A stretch of DNA of 39,902 nt from Planctomycetota bacterium (lineage in GTDB: Bacteria; Planctomycetota; Planctomycetia; Gemmatales; Gemmataceae): assembly GCA_003669555.1 (NCBI GenBank), contig QWOS01000062.1:1-39902 (forward strand). The letters run 5' to 3'. The notes under the pieces were generated by a model. That model was not told where the DNA came from and did no database searches. It saw only the letters and a program-made list of their open reading frames with translations. The translations under genes were made by a program, and so were the position numbers. How positions within the stretch are numbered: the stretch's first letter is position 1; each line of letters begins with the position of its first letter. Positions 1 to 6,938 of the stretch are shown here, piece after piece.

Positions 1-293
1 GCACCCTCCCTGGCAAAGAACGCTGCCGCTTTTTTTAAAATATCACGCTCCATCAACAATCGCTTGTTCTCTCCCCTCAACCTGTGTATCTCCTCCTCAA
101 CAAAAGAACGGTTGCCATTACCGGGAAAAGCATGGACGCCTTCGGATTCAATCTCCTTTTTCCAACGAACTATCAGATTGGAACCAATGCCAAGGCGTCG
201 TCCAGCCTCACCGGCTGAAATATCTTGCTGGGACTATAGCTTGACAGCCTCGGCTTTGTATTCCCGGGTGTAAATTCGCCTTGGCTTCGACAT
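1..293 (-). pseudogene. IS3-family transposase OrfA, interrupted by an in-frame amber codon, 3' end outside window
   Basis: The ATG is at 293-291, with a GGAGG ribosome site directly upstream. The reading begins MSKPRRIYTREYKAEAVKL and meets a TAG at codon 20 (236-234). After that the frame continues as a convincing OrfA: a helix-turn-helix part (SAGEAGRRLGIGSNLIVRW) and a heptad region ending in MERDILKKAAAFFARE, typical of IS3 OrfA just before the frameshift window. In intact members OrfA binds the terminal repeats and OrfAB does the transposition. The TAG should give only a 19-residue peptide, so this copy is probably dead unless the codon is suppressed or translation restarts. The gene runs off the left edge. 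Confidence 0.75.
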
Positions 294-294
294 C

Positions 295-357
295 CTGGAC
301 CTCCATGGCTGATTTTACCGCTTTATGTGGGTATCCACAATTCGTGGGGAGGTCCAG
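295..357 (-). promoter_or_regulatory. Inverted repeat that could mask the transposase ribosome-binding site
   Basis: On the minus strand the 10-mer CTGGACCTCC (357-348) is followed 43 bases later by its exact complement GGAGGTCCAG (304-295). The second arm is the Shine-Dalgarno sequence of orfA and ends one base before its ATG. A transcript entering from outside would fold and hide the ribosome site. This is a known way for insertion sequences to avoid translation from read-through transcripts; its use here is inferred. Confidence 0.5.
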
Positions 358-498
358 TGCTTGTCTGACCAAAAACCGTGAACTGATTTGACACCAGCCC
401 AAATACTGTTAACTTGGTCGCCGTCCGGCAACTTTTGGTTTGGTTGCCTGGCATTGTTGAAAAAAACCAATAGTTTAAGCCTGCCCAAGAGTCACACC

Positions 499-1293
499 AT
501 GCCGATTTCTATCACCTGCCAGTGCGGCAAGAAGCTGAAAGCCCCTGATACACTCGCAGGAAAGAAGGTCAAATGCCCCGCCTGCCAGCACCTGCTGACC
601 GTTTCTGGATCGCTGGAGGTGATCGAGGACGGGATCGATTGCATCGATGACACGGAGGGGGTGCATGAGGATGTGGCCAAACCCCGGGCCCGGGCCATTA
701 ATCCCGGAAGCTTCAAGACGCTTTCAACAGATATTGGCTTAGTTTATTTCGGGCTTCTTCTTCGTGTCATTGCGGTACTATCACCCCTAGCTGCACTAGC
801 ACTTGCGCCAGTATTCGGCCCCGAGGTCGTAGCACTTGTCTTGCTTGCATTTTGGATATATCCTGCTGGTGCGTTATTGTCCATGTTGGGAGTATTTCTT
901 TCGATAATCCACACCCCAGCGACAGCACCCGATGCCAAATTGAAGGCGGTTTTTTCTTTTTCTTTTGATGTTGTCAGCTCCTATTTTTTCCTGGCGTCAG
1001 TTATTCCGGGATTGCCCAGCTTTTATGGGTCATTCATTCAACATATTTCCACATGCATGGCCGTGCTGTTTTATGTGCTGTTTTTGCGGAATATCGGAAA
1101 AAGTATCGGAAACCACTCTTTGGCTGGCCGCGGGGTTGTGTTAATCGCTTTTACAAGTATTTTAATGTGTCTCCGTTGTTATGAAACCTTTGCTGGGGGA
1201 GAAATGCCTCTCTCTGGAATTGTGCTGATTGTCTGCTTTTTCCTCTACCAAAGACTGCTTTTCAATTCCCAAAAGATTTTGGCAAAACTTTAA
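499..1293 (+). CDS. Zinc-ribbon membrane protein of unknown function
   Basis: 264 residues. The start is placed at the ATG at 499 because the protein there begins MPISITCQCGKKLKAP, an N-terminal zinc ribbon. Two CxC/CxxC pairs (CQCGKK near residue 8 and CPAC near 27) can hold one metal ion. This head is common on planctomycete proteins of many kinds. After an acidic linker (residues 40-60) come about five or six hydrophobic segments, from roughly residue 80 to the end, so the rest is an integral membrane domain. No catalytic motif is visible. The gene stands alone between an insertion sequence and a degraded PEP-CTERM fragment. The hydrophobic part is less GC-rich than the rest of the window. 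Function is not known. Confidence 0.75.
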   Translation: MPISITCQCGKKLKAPDTLAGKKVKCPACQHLLTVSGSLEVIEDGIDCIDDTEGVHEDVAKPRARAINPGSFKTLSTDIGLVYFGLLLRVIAVLSPLAALALAPVFGPEVVALVLLAFWIYPAGALLSMLGVFLSIIHTPATAPDAKLKAVFSFSFDVVSSYFFLASVIPGLPSFYGSFIQHISTCMAVLFYVLFLRNIGKSIGNHSLAGRGVVLIAFTSILMCLRCYETFAGGEMPLSGIVLIVCFFLYQRLLFNSQKILAKL

Positions 1294-1309
1294 GACTTGT
1301 CCCGATATT

Positions 1310-1543
1310 TCCACAATCGGTGGGTGGGGGGTGGAAACCGATGCCACGCCTGCCATCACTGCGGTGGCGCCAGGATCAGTCACCGCCGGGGGCCGGCCTT
1401 ACACCTTAACCGCTGTCCCCGAGCCCGGCACCCTGCTGCTGGGTGCCATCGCTGCAGCCTGCGGCGGCGGTGGGATGTGGTGGCGGCGCAAGCGGAAGCA
1501 ACCCGTGGTGGCGCAAGACGCCGAGGCAAACCCCACCCTCTGA
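1310..1543 (+). pseudogene. Orphan C-terminal tail of a PEP-CTERM surface protein
   Basis: The frame ending at the TGA at 1541-1543 reads ...GRPYTLTAVPEPGTLLLG, then a short hydrophobic stretch (AIAAACGGGG), then the basic cluster WWRRKRK. That order is the PEP-CTERM sorting tag recognised by exosortase systems. No start codon, signal peptide or body of a secreted protein lies upstream. The frame merges into the end of the zinc-ribbon gene with no space for a proper N-terminus. It is best read as the stump of a deleted or rearranged gene, perhaps linked to the nearby insertion sequence. A good terminator follows, as expected for the true end of a gene. Confidence 0.65.
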
Positions 1544-1936
1544 GCGGTATGCGGAAAGCACTGTTTCCTGGCCCCGACGGATGCGCCGGGGCTTTTTTAT
1601 TGGCCCCGCGCTGGTGTTCCTGGGGGAATGGCGGGGCGGATGAAAAAGGCTCGAGGCTGGCAGCCCTCGCAGGTTTTCCGGGTCAGCCCGGCGACCATCG
1701 GGTGGCCCCCTGCCGTGATGCCGAATCGCCGGGGTGTGGTGTTCGTCGTCTCTTGGTTCCCGACCCGGCACAAGCACCCCATGCCCCCCCCCTGGCGGTT
1801 ACAACGCATAGAGCAGGGCAAAGGCTTTTTATCGCTATTCCCAGAAAGGTTTGGCACCGGCCGGGTTTTCACCGGTATACTGCCATCCGGTGCTTATGCA
1901 CCAGGAAAAACAGCAGCGCCTGGCGGGTGACATTCC
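1544..1936. other. Non-coding stretch before the symporter gene
   Basis: Apart from the terminator at 1571-1598, nothing here reads as a gene. Short open frames exist on both strands, but none has a ribosome site or a protein-like composition. A weak promoter candidate for the symporter is TTGGCA at 1851 and TATACT at 1876, although the 19-base spacer is long. Confidence 0.4.
1571..1598 (+). terminator. Intrinsic terminator after the PEP-CTERM remnant
   Basis: GCCCCG (1571-1576) pairs with CGGGGC (1587-1592) across a 10-base loop, followed directly by TTTTTTA. This is a textbook rho-independent terminator on the plus strand, 28 bases after the stop of the remnant. Confidence 0.7.
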
Positions 1937-3250
1937 ATGGTCCAGATTCTTCGTCGTATCTCTCTTAGCCAATGGATTCTGGTGGCCATGGTGGCGGGGG
2001 TGCTGCTGGGTCTTTTTCTCCCCCAGGTCAGCCTCCATCTCAACCCCCTGTCCAGCACCATCTTCATGCGGCTCATCAAATCGCTGATCGCACCCCTGCT
2101 GTTTGCCACGCTGGTGGTGGGCATCGCGGGGCACTGCGAGGACCTGCGGCAAATGGGCCGGCTGGCGATTCGGGCATTTGTCTACTTCGAGGTGGCCACC
2201 ACCGTGGCCCTGTTCATCGGTTTGGGGGCGGTGAATCTCACCCGCCCGGGCGTGGGCATTGACACCACCCGGGCCAATGCGGAGCAGGCCCAGGTCTTTG
2301 CCGGCAAACAGGCCTCGGTGGATACCTTCCTGGAGCATGTTTTCCCCGCCAGCGTGGTGGAGGCGGCCGCGAAAAACGAGGTGCTGCAACTGGTGATCTG
2401 GGCTGTCATCTTCGCCATCGCCCTGGTGCAAACCCCCGAGAAGTACCGTTTGCCCATTCTGGAATTCCTCGAGGCTTTGGCCCAGGTGATGTTCAAGTTC
2501 ACCGGATTGGTGATGCTCTATGCCCCCATTGCCATCGGGGCAGCCATTGCTTTCACGGTGGCAAAAAGCGGCCCCGAGATTCTGGGCAATCTGGCCCTGC
2601 TGGTGCTGACGCTCTATGGCGCCCTGGTGGTTTTCTGCCTGGTAGTGCTGCTGCCGGTGATGGTGATTTTCCGCGTGCCTGTGGCCGGCTTCTGGCAGGT
2701 GATCCGCGAGCCAGCGCTCCTGGCCTTTTCCAGCGCTTCGAGCGAGGCCGCCTTGCCCAAGGCGATGCAAAACCTGGAGGCGTTTGGGGTGCCCAGGCGG
2801 ATCGTCGCCTTTGTGCTGCCCACCGGTTATTCGTTCAACCTCGATGGCTCCACGCTGTATCTGGCGGTGGCCAGCATCTTCTGCTTCCAGGCTGCGGGGG
2901 TACACCTGGCCTTCACGGATCAGCTGCTGATGATGCTCATGCTCATGCTCACCAGCAAGGGAGTGGCGGCGGTGCCACGCGCCTCCCTGGTGATCTTGTC
3001 CGGGACCCTGGTGAGTTTTGGCGCCTATCTCGAGGGGAAAGGCGCTCTGCGACCGGATCAGTTGACTGTGGCCCTGGCGGCGGTGGGAACCATTCTGGGA
3101 GTGGATGCTTTCATGGATATGGCACGCACCAGCATCAATCTGGTGGGCAATTGCCTGGCAACCGTGGTGATGGCCCGCTGGGAAGGCGAATTCCAGCAAG
3201 ACAATATCAGCCCTTCCCCTTCGGCGGAGTCTTTGACGCCTTCCCATTGA
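1937..3250 (+). CDS. Dicarboxylate/amino acid:cation symporter (SDF/DAACS family)
   Basis: 437 residues, the usual length for this family of inner-membrane Na+ or H+ coupled carriers for glutamate, aspartate or C4-dicarboxylates. The fold shows in the sequence: hydrophobic helices through the protein, the serine-rich re-entrant loop FSSASSEAALP (about 264-274), the GYSFNLDGSTLY motif (about 297-308) equivalent to the NMDGT cation site, the second hairpin TSKGVAAVPRAS (about 339-350), and DMARTSINLVGN (about 394-405), whose Asp, Arg and Asn contact the substrate in characterised members. Acidic substrates are therefore likely, but GltP-like and DctA-like members cannot be separated from sequence alone. 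The ribosome site is weak. The end overlaps the opposite-strand gene by 44 bases. Confidence 0.9.
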   Translation: MVQILRRISLSQWILVAMVAGVLLGLFLPQVSLHLNPLSSTIFMRLIKSLIAPLLFATLVVGIAGHCEDLRQMGRLAIRAFVYFEVATTVALFIGLGAVNLTRPGVGIDTTRANAEQAQVFAGKQASVDTFLEHVFPASVVEAAAKNEVLQLVIWAVIFAIALVQTPEKYRLPILEFLEALAQVMFKFTGLVMLYAPIAIGAAIAFTVAKSGPEILGNLALLVLTLYGALVVFCLVVLLPVMVIFRVPVAGFWQVIREPALLAFSSASSEAALPKAMQNLEAFGVPRRIVAFVLPTGYSFNLDGSTLYLAVASIFCFQAAGVHLAFTDQLLMMLMLMLTSKGVAAVPRASLVILSGTLVSFGAYLEGKGALRPDQLTVALAAVGTILGVDAFMDMARTSINLVGNCLATVVMARWEGEFQQDNISPSPSAESLTPSH

Positions 3251-3866
3251 GGCCGGGCAGCTCCACCTCGCGCAGCACCTCCACCTTGTCCACCGCCAGG
3301 CCCTGGCCGCTTTTGGTCTGGGTCACGCGCACTAGCATGCCGGGGCGCATTTGCGCCATTTTTCCAGGGATGCCACCTTGTTTCATCTGCTGGGCCTGCG
3401 CGGTTGTGGGTTTCAATATCTCGCCCTTGTCGTCAAATGCCTCGGGCAGCACGCTGAAGCGGATGGGCGTCGCCTCGGGCACACTGAAACGCATCAGCTT
3501 CCAGCCCTCCTTGAGCTGCTGCGCCAGCCGGGCTTTTTGTTTGGCCACACCCGCGGCTTTGGTGGGGGCCGGCAGGCTGCCCCCGGGCGCCGGCAGACCC
3601 TGAGTAAGCTGGGGGTGATACGCAAGAACCAGTTGCTCGGTGGTGGGCGGATCTTTCACCAGGCCAAGCCAGGCCCCAGGCCCCAGGGAAGAACCCGGGG
3701 TGGTAGGTTCCGGGGTGCTGGCTTTTTGCTTGCCCTTCTGTTTGGCTTTTTCCGTGCCCTGTTCCCCGGATGAATCTTGCCCGACGGCAGGGCCTGCCTG
3801 CCAGGCTGTCAGCACCATCATGCTTGTCAACACGCCGAGAACCAAACCCAGTCGAGCGGTACCCAT
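3207..3866 (-). CDS. Secreted protein of unknown function
   Basis: 219 residues. The ATG at 3866 is chosen because it follows a GGGGAG ribosome site and opens a clear signal peptide (MGTARLGLVLGVLTSMMVL, cleavage probably near AVG-QD). The mature part starts with a lysine-, glutamine- and proline-rich low-complexity segment (about 35-60). A mixed region and a C-terminal part with a small beta-like stretch follow (PGMLVRVTQTKSGQGLAVDKVEVL). The end is again lysine- and proline-rich. No family was recognised. It is probably periplasmic. It lies 37 bases after a small membrane protein on the same strand and is likely co-transcribed with it. Its last 44 bases overlap the symporter gene tail to tail. 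Confidence 0.65.
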   Translation of the reverse strand: MGTARLGLVLGVLTSMMVLTAWQAGPAVGQDSSGEQGTEKAKQKGKQKASTPEPTTPGSSLGPGAWLGLVKDPPTTEQLVLAYHPQLTQGLPAPGGSLPAPTKAAGVAKQKARLAQQLKEGWKLMRFSVPEATPIRFSVLPEAFDDKGEILKPTTAQAQQMKQGGIPGKMAQMRPGMLVRVTQTKSGQGLAVDKVEVLREVELPGLNGKASKTPPKGKG

Positions 3867-3903
3867 AGCGGTTACTCCCCGGGCGGAATGCCCCTTCGGT
3901 GCT

Positions 3904-4173
3904 TCACGGCTGGCGTTTGGTTTCATCCAGCAACTTTTCCCGGTGGGCAACCTGGTCGCGTTGCCACTGCCGCGTCTGGAGCATCCCCTGACGGTGATAC
4001 CAGCGCACCAGATTATACAAGCCCAGCCCCAAAGCCAGCCAGCCGGCGGAAAAAGAGCCGTCACCCAGGGGAATTTGCGCCCATGGCCCGGAAAGCAAGC
4101 CGGAAAGGATTGCCAGGCCCAGGCCCACCCAGGCCAGCCCCAGAAACAGGACCAATTTCAGATACAGTGCCAT
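3904..4173 (-). CDS. Small membrane protein with two hydrophobic segments
   Basis: 89 residues starting at the ATG at 4173. Two hydrophobic helices (about residues 3-28 and 41-58) flank a short loop, and the C-terminal third is charged (RQWQRDQVAHREKLLDETKR), probably facing the cytoplasm. No domain was recognised. It is the first gene of a probable two-gene unit with the secreted protein downstream, and divergent from the RraA-like gene, with which it shares a 100-base upstream region. Confidence 0.6.
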   Translation of the reverse strand: MALYLKLVLFLGLAWVGLGLAILSGLLSGPWAQIPLGDGSFSAGWLALGLGLYNLVRWYHRQGMLQTRQWQRDQVAHREKLLDETKRQP

Positions 4174-4273
4174 GCGGCAGCTCCCTCACTTCCACGCCGA
4201 GCGGGACGGCCACTCGCACAAACCCTAGCTTAGCAACTGGATCCGTCCGGACTGCGTACTGAGGAAACAGGTC

Positions 4274-5020
4274 ATGACCCGCGGACATCATGGTGTTGAT
4301 TTGGCAGCGCTGCGGGGTTGCGATACCCCCACCGTGTGCAATGTGATCGAACTGGCGGGGCTCCGGCCCAAATCAGCAGGCTATGCTGATCGGCGGCTGA
4401 TGGCCGCCTACCCGCTTCTACCGCCGATGGTGGGCTACGCCAGCACCGCCACCTTCCGCTCGGCTGAACCACCGGTGGGCAATCAGTCTTACCAGGGGCT
4501 GGAGGAGCAACTGGAGCGCATGGCTGAAATCGCTGGCCCGACCGTAGTAGTTTTCCAGGATCTCGATGATCCGGCCGCCGCCGCCACCTTTGGCGAAATC
4601 CTCTGCACCACCTATCAGCGCTTCGGTGCAGTTGGCCTGGTGACATCAGGTGCCGGACGCGACCTGGAACAGGTCGCCCGCCTCAAATTCCCGTGTTTCA
4701 CCACAGGTGCCATGGGTGCCCATGGCTATTGCCATTTTCCCACGCTGCACCAGACCGTGCGGGTTTGCGGCCTGACCATTCGCCCCGGCGACCTGTTGCA
4801 CGGCGATTCCAATGGCCTGACCACCATCCCCGCCCCTGTCGCGGCCATGGTGGCCGAGGGTTGCGCCCGTTACCTGAAAGCTGAGGCGGAGATCCTCGAC
4901 TACCTAAAGCTCGATCAGGTCGATCGGCCCGGCTTTGCCCAGGCCCGCGCCGAGTGTGTGCGTCAACTGGGCGAACTGGAGATCTGGCTGAAAAGCAAGC
5001 TGGAGCCTGTCCAGGCCTGA
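4274..5020 (+). CDS. RraA-like / HMG aldolase family protein
   Basis: 248 residues, soluble. The core matches the RraA/4-hydroxy-4-methyl-2-oxoglutarate aldolase fold: a TPTVCNVIE start, GLVTSGAGRDLEQV with the Arg129-Asp130 pair that in aldolase members binds substrate and metal, and RPGDLLHGDSNGLTTIP (about 170-186) with the conserved aspartates. Members either split 4-hydroxy-4-methyl-2-oxoglutarate and related acids into pyruvate units or, in the RraA branch, modulate RNase E. The intact RD pair suggests an enzyme. A C-terminal extension of about 40 residues is predicted helical. The ribosome site GAGGA lies about 10 bases before the ATG. The next gene is pyruvate kinase, in the same direction 106 bases on. 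Confidence 0.8.
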   Translation: MTRGHHGVDLAALRGCDTPTVCNVIELAGLRPKSAGYADRRLMAAYPLLPPMVGYASTATFRSAEPPVGNQSYQGLEEQLERMAEIAGPTVVVFQDLDDPAAAATFGEILCTTYQRFGAVGLVTSGAGRDLEQVARLKFPCFTTGAMGAHGYCHFPTLHQTVRVCGLTIRPGDLLHGDSNGLTTIPAPVAAMVAEGCARYLKAEAEILDYLKLDQVDRPGFAQARAECVRQLGELEIWLKSKLEPVQA

Positions 5021-5126
5021 CAAGTGCGTCAGGAAAGGGATGGCCCTCGCTTTTTGCGCTGTTTCTGCTTGGATAAAAAGGCTCCTCTTCCGTCATATTT
5101 TCGATGTCTCATGGAGCCTGTCTCCC

Positions 5127-6566
5127 ATGTCGCCCTATCGCCGCACCCGGATTGTGGCCACCGTCGGCCCGGCCAGCCGTGAACTCGCCATGTTGCAGTC
5201 CCTGCTTGAGGCAGGGGTGAACATGGTGCGGCTGAACATGTCGCATGGCACCCATGATCAGCATCGCGAGGTGATCACCCGTGTGCGCGAAATCAGCGGC
5301 AGGCTGGGGCGGCATGTGGCGATCCTGGGTGACCTGTGCGGCCCCAAGATCCGGGTAGGCCACTTCGCGGAGGGTGGCATCCACCTCGTCGCCGGTCAGG
5401 TCGTCACGGTGACAACGCGCGATATGCCCGGTTGCGAGGGGCTCATCCCCTCGCAATATGCCGCCCTGTCGGGCGATGTGCGACCAGGCAATCGTATCCT
5501 TCTGGACGATGGCCTGATGGAATTGCGGGTCGACCGCGTGGAAAGCACCGAGGTGACCTGCACGGTGATCCATGGTGGCAAATTGCGCGACAAAAAAGGC
5601 ATGAACCTGCCCGGAGTGGCGTTATCCACGCCGGCCCTGACCCAGCGGGACCGGCTGGATGCCCGCTTTCTGCTGGCCGAGGGTGTCGACTGGCTGGCCT
5701 TGTCGTTTGTGCGTCGGCCTTCCGATATCGCGGATCTGCGCAAGGAGATCCAGGCGGCCGGACAGAGTATCCCCATCATCGCCAAGATTGAAAAACCCGA
5801 GGCTGTGGACGCTCTCGATGGCATTCTCGAGGCCTGCGACGGGGTGATGGTGGCCCGCGGTGACCTGGGTGTGGAGATGCCGCTGGAGGCCGTGCCCATT
5901 ATTCAGGCCGACCTGGTGGAGCGGGCCCGTCATGCCGCCAAGCCGGTGATTGTGGCCACGCAGATGCTGGAATCGATGGTCACCCAGCCCAGGCCTACCC
6001 GGGCCGAAACGAGCGATGTCTCCACAGCCGTGATGAGCGGGGCCGATGCCGTGATGCTTTCGGCTGAGACAGCGACGGGCGCCTTCCCGCTGGAGACGGT
6101 GCGCACCATGGACCGGATTTGCCGACGGGTGGAAGCCTGGCAATCGCTGGAGACGCATTTCAAGCAATCGGACCGGGAACACTTGCCCGGGGAAGATGCG
6201 CGGGAAAGCAACAACGCGCTGCGCCTGCGCCGGGCGGTCTCCAAGTCGACGGCCCAGCTCTGCCAGGATCTGGGGGTGCGCGCTGTGGTGGTGCGCAGCA
6301 ATGGCGGCACTTCTGCCGCGCAAGTGAGTTCGAACCGGCCCAATGCCCCCATCATTGCCCTCACAACCGATCCCCGTGTGGCCCGCCGCATGAATCTGCT
6401 GTGGGGTGTGATCCCGCGGGTGATCAGCGCCGAGGAGTTCGACAGGCCCAAGGCGACAGCCCGTCAGCACGCCGATGCCATGGGATTGGTGGAGCCTGGC
6501 CAGCACCTGCTGCTGCTCTCGGGCCTGGGCAAGCAGGAACCATCGCTCACCACCTTGCTGATGTGA
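5127..6566 (+). CDS. pyk: Pyruvate kinase
   Basis: 479 residues, normal for bacterial pyruvate kinase, which turns phosphoenolpyruvate and ADP into pyruvate and ATP. The ATG at 5127 gives the family N-terminus RRTRIVATVGPASRE; upstream in-frame codons only add atypical sequence. Visible hallmarks are VNMVRLNMSHG (Arg and Asn at the active site), the B domain (about 70-170), AKIEKPEAVDALDGI with the catalytic Lys, MVARGDLGVEMP for Mg2+ and substrate, and ATQMLESMVTQPRPTRAETSDV. The C-terminal allosteric domain follows from about residue 345 and ends GLGKQEPSLTTLLM. The PII-type gene begins 16 bases later, so the two are probably one transcript. Confidence 0.95.
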   Translation: MSPYRRTRIVATVGPASRELAMLQSLLEAGVNMVRLNMSHGTHDQHREVITRVREISGRLGRHVAILGDLCGPKIRVGHFAEGGIHLVAGQVVTVTTRDMPGCEGLIPSQYAALSGDVRPGNRILLDDGLMELRVDRVESTEVTCTVIHGGKLRDKKGMNLPGVALSTPALTQRDRLDARFLLAEGVDWLALSFVRRPSDIADLRKEIQAAGQSIPIIAKIEKPEAVDALDGILEACDGVMVARGDLGVEMPLEAVPIIQADLVERARHAAKPVIVATQMLESMVTQPRPTRAETSDVSTAVMSGADAVMLSAETATGAFPLETVRTMDRICRRVEAWQSLETHFKQSDREHLPGEDARESNNALRLRRAVSKSTAQLCQDLGVRAVVVRSNGGTSAAQVSSNRPNAPIIALTTDPRVARRMNLLWGVIPRVISAEEFDRPKATARQHADAMGLVEPGQHLLLLSGLGKQEPSLTTLLM

Positions 6567-6582
6567 TACCTCGGGGGCTCGT

Positions 6583-6915
6583 ATGATGAATGAAGGCCAT
6601 GCCCGGTTGCTGACGGTGGTGGTTAAACCCTTCCGCGCCAGCGATGTGCTCACAGCCCTGGCAATCGCGCTGGGTGACGAAATCCTGAACCATTGCGTGG
6701 TGCGCGAGGCCAAAGGTCACGGCAGGCAAAAGGGGCACAACTACCTGGGCTCGGAGTACAGTTTTGCCTTCCTCCCCAAAGTGGAAATCAGCGTGCCAGT
6801 CACCGCCGAGCAATACGAGGTTGCGGCCCAGGCGGTGGTGCAGGCGGCGCGGACCGGCCGGATTGGCGATGGCAAGATTTTCCTGGTCCCCTCGGTGCTG
6901 GAAGTAGACATCTGA
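6583..6915 (+). CDS. PII-family signal protein with a shortened T-loop
   Basis: 110 residues. PII proteins are trimeric cytoplasmic sensors of 2-oxoglutarate, ATP and ADP that bind transporters and enzymes through a mobile T-loop. The sequence has the signature GRQKGH (about 47-52), FLPKVEI (63-69) and the nucleotide-binding B-loop TGRIGDGKIF (91-100). Compared with GlnB the T-loop is two residues shorter, NYL in place of TELYR, but GSEY keeps a tyrosine (Tyr59) at the place of the GlnB uridylylation site. The chain stops soon after the B-loop, so the C-loop is short. It follows pyruvate kinase by 16 bases and not an ammonium transporter or glutamine synthetase, so its partner is unclear. The inorganic-carbon operon 10 kb away is one candidate. 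Confidence 0.85.
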   Translation: MMNEGHARLLTVVVKPFRASDVLTALAIALGDEILNHCVVREAKGHGRQKGHNYLGSEYSFAFLPKVEISVPVTAEQYEVAAQAVVQAARTGRIGDGKIFLVPSVLEVDI

Positions 6916-6938
6916 GCGTTTCTTTTGCTCTTTATTTT
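6914..6938 (+). terminator. Weak terminator-like hairpin after the PII gene
   Basis: GAGC (6914-6917) and GCTC (6927-6930) pair across a 9-base loop, followed by TTTATTTT. The stem is short. Its position between two convergent genes, overlapping the PII stop and the end of the propeller gene, makes it plausible. Confidence 0.3.

Larger units (their letters stand above)
1..371 (-). mobile_element. End fragment of an IS3-family insertion sequence
   Basis: The window opens inside an insertion sequence that reads on the minus strand. It holds the orfA region and the 5' end of the element. Family assignment rests on the OrfA protein, which has the helix-turn-helix and leucine-zipper layout of IS3/IS911 OrfA. 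The outer boundary is a guess: the sequence near 348-371, read on the minus strand as a TGGTCAGACAAG start followed by CTGGACCTCC, looks like a terminal inverted repeat. The other end and any orfB lie outside the window, so target duplications cannot be checked. Confidence 0.6.

Noticed and set aside
388-498. N-terminal extension of the zinc-ribbon protein from a TTG at 388
   Set aside because: It would add 37 residues without zinc-ribbon or signal character; the ATG at 499 gives a clean domain start.
1597-1872. 91-codon minus-strand frame in the gap before the symporter
   Set aside because: No ribosome site and no recognised domain, and it overlaps a terminator region. It might be part of a genome repeat, but that cannot be tested here.
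1835-3247. 470-codon minus-strand frame opposite the symporter
   Set aside because: Composition is rich in His, Gln and Gly with no fold pattern, while the plus strand encodes a full, well-conserved transporter.
5622-6713. 363-codon minus-strand frame opposite pyruvate kinase
   Set aside because: The plus strand has all pyruvate kinase motifs; the other strand is a GC-bias shadow.
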